DNA of 10,729 bases. Source: an uncultured Lachnospiraceae bacterium (GTDB lineage Bacteria; Bacillota; Clostridia; Lachnospirales; Lachnospiraceae). How positions within the stretch are numbered: the stretch's first letter is position 1; each line of letters starts with the position of its first letter. Both the position numbers and the translations under genes were made by a program. The stretch covers positions 1 to 10,729 of the forward strand of contig CAMWUP010000047.1 of NCBI GenBank assembly GCA_947177465.1, read 5' to 3'. Below are positions 1-5,463 of the stretch, one piece after another. A model generated the notes under the pieces. That model made no database searches, was not told the origin of the DNA, and saw nothing but the letters and a program-made list of their open reading frames with translations.

Positions 1-2
1 AC

Positions 3-728
3 ACCCATCATGACGGCCTTTGCGCCGCTGTAAAAAATCATCCCGCCGGTGATTTCGCTTCAAATGGGAGGGAAGACATGGAACAGACAGCCGTCGCCAT
101 GTCATCCGTCGTCTCCACCATGCGGGAGCTGAAAGAGGCTGTCGCCGAGGTAGGAACCTCCACAGCGCAGATTAATTCCATTGTACAGCTTATCAGTGAA
201 ATTGCAGAGCAGACCAACCTGCTTTCCCTGAACGCTGCCATAGAAGCGGCACGCGCCGGAGAATCCGGCAAAGGCTTTGCCGTGGTTGCCGATGAAATCC
301 GAAAGCTGGCAGACGTAAGCGCCTCTTCTGCAACCCAGATTGAAAGCATTATCACCAGAGTAAATCATCAGGTTGTGGACATGGTGGAGCGCGCCAATGA
401 GAGCGTTGCTTACATAGAGGACAACTCCTCCCGTATCGCCGCCTCACGTGAAATTTTTGACCATATTTACCAGGATGTCTCCAAAACCGGAGATGTGCTG
501 AAACATATTGTAGAGCAGATACATCAGGTAGATGACGTGGCGACTAATATTGCCGCATTATCGCAGGAACAGTCGGCCAGCGCCGAGGAAATTCTTGCCT
601 CCACTCATGTGCTCGCTGAAGCTTCCCTGCGCATTTCCGATGACAGCAAAACCATGGCAAAGAGCACTGAGACCGTATCGGAAGCTTCCTTCACTCTTGC
701 AGAACATATGAGACGTTTTAAAATATAA
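3..728 (+). CDS. Methyl-accepting chemotaxis protein, C-terminal signalling domain (5' partial)
   Basis: The frame is open from the left window edge, so the sensor and membrane parts and the start codon lie outside. An internal ATG at 78 is not a credible start. The visible part is the cytoplasmic coiled-coil signalling hairpin of a chemoreceptor, which controls CheA through CheW. From the ATG at 78, the tip motif AEQTNLLSLNAAIEAARAGE lies at about residues 43-62, followed by SGKGFAVVADEIRKLA, the invariant core of the MCP family. The rest is heptad-rich helix rich in Ala, Ser, Glu and Gln (for example SQEQSASAEEI), where methylation sites normally fall. The protein ends in MRRFKI with no CheR-tethering pentapeptide. 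The ligand cannot be deduced. A hairpin follows the stop by 18 bases. Family assignment is certain; only completeness is unknown. Confidence 0.96.
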   Translation, partial: THHDGLCAAVKNHPAGDFASNGREDMEQTAVAMSSVVSTMRELKEAVAEVGTSTAQINSIVQLISEIAEQTNLLSLNAAIEAARAGESGKGFAVVADEIRKLADVSASSATQIESIITRVNHQVVDMVERANESVAYIEDNSSRIAASREIFDHIYQDVSKTGDVLKHIVEQIHQVDDVATNIAALSQEQSASAEEILASTHVLAEASLRISDDSKTMAKSTETVSEASFTLAEHMRRFKI

Positions 729-733
729 ACAGA

Positions 734-1003
734 TTACCAGAAACGATACGGGCAGCGGTTCTTTTTCACCGCTGCCCGTAATTCTACATAACAGCCGCAG
801 GCAAGACAGGTACCGGCTGTTGTCTCTTCACCGGAAAGTCTTTCGCAGCTTCTGCAGACAGAAAGCCTTTCCTCATACAGCGATTCTTCCGCCTTTACCT
901 CCCTATCCATCAGCACAAGCAGTTTCTCAATCCTGTCCTTATACACCTGCCCTCCCATATCCGAGAGCAGGCATCTTTTACACGGTTTTTTATCCTTGTC
1001 CAT
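734..1003 (-). CDS. Small Cys-rich DUF6171-like protein
   Basis: An 89-aa protein starting MDKDKKPCKRC. The Cys pattern is C8-x2-C11, C50-x2-C53, C66-x2-C69-x-C71 and C84: four clusters that could bind zinc or an iron-sulfur centre. The spacing, together with the KDRIEKLLVLMDREVKAEE helix between the clusters, matches what I remember of DUF6171, a family of unknown function in clostridia. The gene is last in the arabinose operon and overlaps the end of araD by 14 bases, so translational coupling is likely. The start at 1003 is preceded by GGGGA 11 bases away; an in-frame ATG at 1012 (MLIMDK) is an alternative. The longer open frame upstream of that is only the shadow of araD. No function is proposed. 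No signal peptide or membrane segment is seen. Confidence 0.75.
   Translation of the reverse strand: MDKDKKPCKRCLLSDMGGQVYKDRIEKLLVLMDREVKAEESLYEERLSVCRSCERLSGEETTAGTCLACGCYVELRAAVKKNRCPYRFW
747..780 (+). terminator. 13-bp hairpin after the chemoreceptor gene, possible terminator
   Basis: Perfect inverted repeat TACGGGCAGCGGT (747-759) and ACCGCTGCCCGTA (768-780) with an 8-base loop. It starts 18 bases after the MCP stop, where a rho-independent terminator belongs. The tract after the stem on the plus strand (ATTCTACAT) is poor in T, and on the minus strand it is only moderately T-rich (TCGTTTCTGG), so termination is plausible but not textbook. The whole stem lies inside the last codons of the convergent DUF6171-like gene. 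Confidence 0.55.
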
Positions 1004-1685
1004 AATAAGCATTTTCCCCATGCTTCCTGAAATAATGCCTGTCCTGAAGCTCCTGCGGCGCAGGTTCCACATCGGGACGCAGCCTTTCCGTCCTTGCTGC
1101 CATCTTTGCCACTTCCTCCAGAATAACGGCAAGCTGAACAGCTTCCGCCGCATCCTTTCCCCAAACAAAAGGACCATGGTTTTTACATAAAACTGCGGGA
1201 ACTGCACTCGCATCCAGATTCCCCTTGTTAAATTCCTCCGCAATCAGAAGTCCCGTGTTGGTTTCATAAGCTTCTTCAATTTCTGCCTGCGTCAGTGTTC
1301 TCAGCCAGGGAATCTCCCCGTAAAAATAATCGGCATGTGTCGTTCCATAACAGGGAATAGCGCGTCCCGCCTGCGCCCAGCTTGTCGCCCACGGAGAATG
1401 GGTGTGCACAATGCCTCCGATTTCCGGAAACGCCTTATACAGCTCCAAATGTGTAGGCGTATCCGAAGACGGCTTATAACGCCCTTCCACCTTTTCTCCC
1501 GCAAGATTCATCACCACCATATCCCCTGCATGGAGCGCCTCATAGGGAATCCCGCTTGGCTTAATCACAAACAGACCGCTCTCTCTGTCAATAGCGCTCA
1601 CATTGCCCCATGTAAAGGTGACAAGCCCGTAACGGGTCAGCTCCATATTTGCCTCATATACCTTCTGTTTTAATTCCTCTAACAT
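990..1685 (-). CDS. araD: L-ribulose-5-phosphate 4-epimerase
   Basis: A 231-aa class II aldolase-fold enzyme, the same length as E. coli AraD. It converts L-ribulose 5-phosphate to D-xylulose 5-phosphate in the cytoplasm, linking arabinose breakdown to the pentose phosphate pathway. Visible landmarks, numbered from the chosen start: phosphate-binding GNVSAID (27-33) and KPSG (42-45); zinc ligands H94 and H96 in IVHTHSPW and H170 in CKNHGPF; catalytic D119 in HADYFYGEIPW; C-terminal Y228 in AYYGQG. These correspond, offset by one, to E. coli H95, H97, H171, D120 and Y229. The start at 1685 (MLEELKQ) has AGAGG four to five bases upstream; an in-frame ATG 39 bases further up has no support. It lies 63 bases after the kinase stop and overlaps the DUF6171-like start. 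All catalytic residues are present. Confidence 0.96.
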   Translation of the reverse strand: MLEELKQKVYEANMELTRYGLVTFTWGNVSAIDRESGLFVIKPSGIPYEALHAGDMVVMNLAGEKVEGRYKPSSDTPTHLELYKAFPEIGGIVHTHSPWATSWAQAGRAIPCYGTTHADYFYGEIPWLRTLTQAEIEEAYETNTGLLIAEEFNKGNLDASAVPAVLCKNHGPFVWGKDAAEAVQLAVILEEVAKMAARTERLRPDVEPAPQELQDRHYFRKHGENAYYGQG

Positions 1686-1699
1686 ATGACCTCTTTTCC

Positions 1700-1722
1700 G
1701 GACTGTACTATATATACAGACC
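1700..1722 (-). repeat. Imperfect inverted repeat between kinase and araD
   Basis: On the plus strand GGACTGTA (1700-1707), a 7-base spacer and TACAGACC (1715-1722): 8-base arms with one mismatch. It sits 15 bases before the araD start in the only sizeable gap of the operon. It could be a regulator-binding site with TGTA/TACA half-sites, or an mRNA hairpin that sets the relative level of kinase and epimerase. I see no convincing promoter beside it. Confidence 0.4.
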
Positions 1723-1748
1723 ATTATCGTTTAGATTTTTATGTTCCT

Positions 1749-3344
1749 TTATGCTTCTGAAAGGTTTTCTATTGCAGCCCTTTCCACACCCAATCCTTTT
1801 GTATAACGCTCCATAAATGCCTCAAATCCTGCGACGTCAGAAGAATCCGGCTCTACGGTAACACACTCCGCTTCTGCAAACACATGTCCGGAAAGATAAT
1901 CGGCAAGGGTTTCTCCCTCTTCTTTCTGCCGCATATAAGCCGCCAGCAATGCAATGCCCCACGCGCCGCCCTCGCCTGCCGTCTCCATCACGGATACCGG
2001 CGCGTTCATGGCTGCCGCCGTCACCCGCTGCCCGACCATCGGCGTCTTGTAAAGCCCTCCATGCCCCAACAGTCTGTCGATGCGGACATTCTCCTTTTTC
2101 AGCAGAATATCCATGCCTGTCTTTAATGCCCCCAAGGAGGTGAAGAGGTGCACCCGCATAAAATTGGCAAGTGTAAACCTTGCATCCGGCGTCCTGACAA
2201 AAAGCGGTCTCCCCTTATCGAAGCCTGTAACCGGCTCTCCTGACACATAATTGTATGCCAAAAGACCGCCACAGTCCGCATCTCCCTCCAACGCCTTCCT
2301 GTATAGCGTACCATATAGTTCGTCTTTACCGGTCTTGCAGCCAAAGCTGCCTAAACATTCTTCAAACAAATTCACCCATGCGTTTAAATCGGAGGTACAG
2401 TTGTTGCAGTGCACCATCGCCACCAGTTCGCCAGATGGCGTCGTCACCAAGTCGATTTCCTCGTATGCTTTCGTCAGCTCTTTTTCAAGCACCACCATGG
2501 CAAATACAGAAGTACCCGCTGAAATATTGCCCGTTCGCTTTGCAACGCTGTTGGTCGCCACCATGCCGGTTCCGGCGTCTCCCTCGGGCGGGCAGAGCGG
2601 AATCCCCGCCTCCAGATTGCCGTCCTCATCCAAAAGCTTCGCTCCCTCCGCACTCAGCACGCCCGCCGCTTCCCCCGCGGTCAGCACTGCGGGTAGAATA
2701 TCCTGAAGCCGCCATGGTGCGTCCGCTGCCGTATCAAACTGCTTCACCATGCGTTCATTGTAATTGCACGACGCCGTATCGATGGGAAACATGCCTGATG
2801 CCTCGCCGACGCCCAGTACCTTTTTGCCCGTCAGTTTCCAGTGTACATAACCGGCAAGCGTGGTCAGAAACGCAATTTCGGGTACATGCGGTTCCTTGTT
2901 TAAGATTGCCTGATAGAGATGGGCAAAGCTCCAACTTTCGGGAATCGGATAGCCAAATAACGCCGTCAGGCGTCCAGCAGCCTCCGCCGTCATGGTATTC
3001 CGCCACGTCCTGAACGGAACCAGCAGTTCCCCGTCCTTATCAAACGCCATATAACCGTGCATCATAGCAGAAAATCCCATGCTGCCTATTTTGCGCAGCG
3101 TAACGCCATATGTGGTCTGTACGTCCTTCGCCAGCTTTTTATAACAGTCCCGTAACCCTGTCCAGATATCGTCCAGCGTGTAAGTCCAGATACCGTTTTC
3201 CAGCCTGTTTTCCCATTCATGACTGCCTGCGGCAAGCGGCGCATTATCCTCGCCGGTCAGCACCGCCTTGATACGGGTAGAGCCAAGCTCAATGCCAAGC
3301 GCTGTTCTGCCCTCTTCGATTTGCTTTTTCCTCAATGCATCCAT
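1749..3344 (-). CDS. araK: FGGY-family carbohydrate kinase, probable L-ribulokinase (AraK type)
   Basis: A 531-aa two-domain FGGY sugar kinase, predicted to phosphorylate L-ribulose with ATP in the cytoplasm. The first phosphate motif is GIELGSTRIKAVL (17-29), with Glu where most FGGY kinases have Asp. The sugar-binding region is SAMMHGYMAF (92-101). The catalytic Asp is probably D256 in PPEGDAGTGM, the second phosphate motif is GNISAGTSVF (272-281), and the adenosine region is LLGHGGLYKT (425-434) to ETAGEGGAWGIALL (454-467). It differs from E. coli AraB and matches the clostridial ribulokinase I know as AraK; the substrate is inferred from the flanking araD and abfA. The start at 3344 follows GAAGG by four bases and lies six bases after the abfA stop, so the two genes are co-transcribed. 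D-xylulose or another ketose cannot be excluded from sequence alone. Confidence 0.88.
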   Translation of the reverse strand: MDALRKKQIEEGRTALGIELGSTRIKAVLTGEDNAPLAAGSHEWENRLENGIWTYTLDDIWTGLRDCYKKLAKDVQTTYGVTLRKIGSMGFSAMMHGYMAFDKDGELLVPFRTWRNTMTAEAAGRLTALFGYPIPESWSFAHLYQAILNKEPHVPEIAFLTTLAGYVHWKLTGKKVLGVGEASGMFPIDTASCNYNERMVKQFDTAADAPWRLQDILPAVLTAGEAAGVLSAEGAKLLDEDGNLEAGIPLCPPEGDAGTGMVATNSVAKRTGNISAGTSVFAMVVLEKELTKAYEEIDLVTTPSGELVAMVHCNNCTSDLNAWVNLFEECLGSFGCKTGKDELYGTLYRKALEGDADCGGLLAYNYVSGEPVTGFDKGRPLFVRTPDARFTLANFMRVHLFTSLGALKTGMDILLKKENVRIDRLLGHGGLYKTPMVGQRVTAAAMNAPVSVMETAGEGGAWGIALLAAYMRQKEEGETLADYLSGHVFAEAECVTVEPDSSDVAGFEAFMERYTKGLGVERAAIENLSEA

Positions 3345-3350
3345 ATGCCT

Positions 3351-4829
3351 TCACACTCCAATCTCTAAGTGGAGTACACTGCACGCAGGAATACGAAATA
3401 CAAGCCTGCCCTCCTTCAAGCTATAATCCGTAAATTCCTTCGGCTGTACCCTTTCCGGCTCGTCAAAGGTATTGTAATCCCGCATTCCGCCTGTCAGTAT
3501 CGTTCCCTTTACCTCTTTTACAGCCGCCTGTGCCAGAACCGGCTCCACCTCATATGCCTCCGAAGCAGAGAGGTTGTTGACGGTGATATGGACGCGTCCG
3601 TCCTTATCCATGGAAACGGATTCCTGCAGATTCGGCACCTTATCCTCCTCCACGCCTATCTCCTGCGTCTCCACATAACTGTCCAGAAGCTCACCTTCCT
3701 GATGATGCCTGTACATGTGAAATACATGGTAAGTGGGTGTTAAGAGCATCCTGTCTCCCTCTGTCAGAATCACCGCCTGCAGCACATTTACAAGCTGTGC
3801 AATATTAGCCATCTTTACCCTGTCACAGTGCTTATTGAAAATATTGAGGTTTATGCCCGCCACCAACGCATCCCGCATTGTATTCTGCTGATAGAGGAAC
3901 CCCGGGTTGGTGCCGGGCTCACAGTCATACCAGGTTCCCCACTCATCCACAATCAAACCGACTCTTTTTTCTTTGTCATACTTGTCCATAATTGTACTGT
4001 GACGGCTTATCAGCTCGTCCATATACAAGGTCTTTCTCAAAGTCCTGTACCACTCCGCCTCGTCAAATTCCGTTGCGCTTCCCTTTTTCTCCCAGTTTCC
4101 TGGCAAAGTATAATAGTGCAGGGACAAGCCGTCCATATAGCCGCCCGCCATACGCATCAGGGTTTCCGTCCACCCATAGTCTCCCTCGCTCGGTCCGCAG
4201 GCTATTTTGTAAATCGGTCTTTCTGCGCTGTAAACGCGCACATAAGTCTGATAACGCCGATATTCATTGGCATAGTACTCCGGCAGCATGTTGCCGCCGC
4301 ATCCCCAGCTTTCATTGCCAACACCGAAATAATCCACCGTATACGGCTCTTTTCGGCCGTTCTCTTTCCTTAAATCTGCCATAGGAGATACGCCGTCAAA
4401 GGTCATATACTCCACCCACTCGCTCATCTCGCGGACAGTGCCGCTTCCCACGTTGCCGTTCACATACGCCTTGCAGCCAAGCTGCCTGCACAGCTCCATA
4501 AATTCATGCGTGCCGAAGCTGTTGTCCTCCAACACGCCGCCCCAATGGGTGTTTATCATTCTCTTGCGGCTCTCCTTCGGACCGATTCCGTCCATCCAGT
4601 GGTACTCATCGGCAAAGCATCCCCCGGGCCATCTGAGCACCGGAATCTGCATTTCCTTCAATGCCTTTACGACATCATTGCGCATACCGTTTGTGTTGGG
4701 GATTGAGGACTCCTCCCCCACATAAATCCCCTCATAGATACACCTTCCCAAATGCTCGGAAAAATGCCCCTGCAATTCTCTGTTAATATGACCTTTCTTG
4801 TACTGTGGATTGATATAAAGCCGAAACAT
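3351..4829 (-). CDS. abfA: Intracellular alpha-L-arabinofuranosidase, GH51
   Basis: A 492-aa retaining glycoside hydrolase that removes terminal alpha-L-arabinofuranosyl groups from arabinan or arabinoxylan oligosaccharides. It has an N-terminal strand (HFSEHLGRCIYEGIYV, 22-37), a TIM barrel and a C-terminal beta-sandwich. The motif RWPGGCFADEYHW (66-78) and the catalytic pair, acid/base E173 in FGVGNESWG and nucleophile E296 in IVDEWGTW, are diagnostic and close to E175/E294 of the Geobacillus enzyme. There is no signal peptide, so it acts on imported oligosaccharides. The start at 4829 (MFRLYINPQ) is set by a strong AAAGGAG seven bases upstream; a 21-residue in-frame extension to 4892 is hydrophobic but has no ribosome binding site and runs into the divergent gene. 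It is the first gene of the arabinose operon. Confidence 0.95.
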   Translation of the reverse strand: MFRLYINPQYKKGHINRELQGHFSEHLGRCIYEGIYVGEESSIPNTNGMRNDVVKALKEMQIPVLRWPGGCFADEYHWMDGIGPKESRKRMINTHWGGVLEDNSFGTHEFMELCRQLGCKAYVNGNVGSGTVREMSEWVEYMTFDGVSPMADLRKENGRKEPYTVDYFGVGNESWGCGGNMLPEYYANEYRRYQTYVRVYSAERPIYKIACGPSEGDYGWTETLMRMAGGYMDGLSLHYYTLPGNWEKKGSATEFDEAEWYRTLRKTLYMDELISRHSTIMDKYDKEKRVGLIVDEWGTWYDCEPGTNPGFLYQQNTMRDALVAGINLNIFNKHCDRVKMANIAQLVNVLQAVILTEGDRMLLTPTYHVFHMYRHHQEGELLDSYVETQEIGVEEDKVPNLQESVSMDKDGRVHITVNNLSASEAYEVEPVLAQAAVKEVKGTILTGGMRDYNTFDEPERVQPKEFTDYSLKEGRLVFRIPACSVLHLEIGV

Positions 4830-4850
4830 AAACCCTCTCCTTTCAATGTA

Positions 4851-4889
4851 TTTTTCACATGCTTCCGGCAATACTAAAAGCATGAAAAA
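4851..4889. repeat. Inverted repeat in the divergent abfA / membrane-protein intergenic region
   Basis: CATGCTT (4858-4864) and AAGCATG (4878-4884) are perfect 7-base arms around a 13-base spacer. The outer sequences, TTTTTCA on the left and AAAAA on the right, extend the symmetry with a two-base offset. The right arm contains the ATG of the membrane-protein gene and the left arm lies 22 bases before the abfA start. It is a candidate shared operator, or an RNA hairpin masking the start. Confidence 0.4.
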
Positions 4890-5463
4890 CAACGCTTATT
4901 CCTACAAAATCAACACCATATTGTTTCTGTTTTTTGCCGCGTCCTTTGCCGGTTTTTTATGGGAAGTACTGCTGTTTCTGATAAAAGACGGAGAATTCTG
5001 CAACCGTGGTTTTTTCTATGGTCCATGGCTTCCTGTCTACGGAGCCGGCGCCGTCTTGATTTTCCTCCTGCTCTACTCCAAAAGAAAGCGCCCTCTGCTC
5101 TGCTTCTTCTATTCCGCCTGCATCGGCGCCATTGTGGAGCTGTTTACAGGCTGGCTTCTCGACACGCTTTTTGACAAACGCTACTGGGATTACACAGGAC
5201 AATTTCTCAGCTTCCGCGGTTACATCTGTCTGTATTCCATTTTGGGCTTTGCGCTTGCCGGCGCTTTTTTCACCTGCATTGCCGCTCCCTTTTTACTGAA
5301 GTACTGGGAACGTCTGTCCCTGCGTACCCGCCATCGAATCCTTGCCGTGCTGCTGATGCTCTTTGTCGTGGATGCCGCGGCAGCACTCATTTTTCCAAAC
5401 AGCGGCAGCGGTATTACCTGCTTCTGTCCCAAGGAAGCAATGCGTCAATCAAGGTTTCTCTGA
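4882..5463 (+). CDS. Putative ABC-transporter type IV membrane protein (PF06541, CmpB-like)
   Basis: A 193-aa integral membrane protein with about five predicted helices (roughly residues 10-33, 49-65, 71-96, 113-138 and 152-171). The family signature is clear: FAGFLWEVLLF (22-32), then CNRGFFYGPWLPVYGAGA (40-57), and RYWDYTGQFLSFRGYICLYSI (100-120). This is the PF06541 family, named after ABC transporters, though no ATPase or partner is present and the true role is unknown. The start at 4882 (MKNNAYSYK) is chosen because the protein then begins as homologues do; it has no good ribosome binding site, and neither does the in-frame ATG at 4846. It is divergent from abfA, and its last 15 bases overlap the end of the GTPase-nuclease gene tail to tail with no terminator between them. 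Confidence 0.85.
   Translation: MKNNAYSYKINTILFLFFAASFAGFLWEVLLFLIKDGEFCNRGFFYGPWLPVYGAGAVLIFLLLYSKRKRPLLCFFYSACIGAIVELFTGWLLDTLFDKRYWDYTGQFLSFRGYICLYSILGFALAGAFFTCIAAPFLLKYWERLSLRTRHRILAVLLMLFVVDAAAALIFPNSGSGITCFCPKEAMRQSRFL

Noticed and set aside
1004..1243. An N-terminal extension of the DUF6171-like protein up to 1243
   Set aside because: The extra 80 residues are an out-of-frame shadow of araD, rich in Arg and Trp, and nothing in them resembles the Cys-rich family.
2255..3013. A 252-aa open frame on the plus strand
   Set aside because: It lies antisense to the well-supported kinase gene and is Pro/Ser/Arg-rich without motifs, as expected for an opposite-strand shadow.
4830..4892. A hydrophobic N-terminus on the arabinofuranosidase that might be a signal peptide
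   Set aside because: The strong AAAGGAG sits inside this stretch, seven bases before the ATG at 4829, and GH51 enzymes of this group are intracellular.
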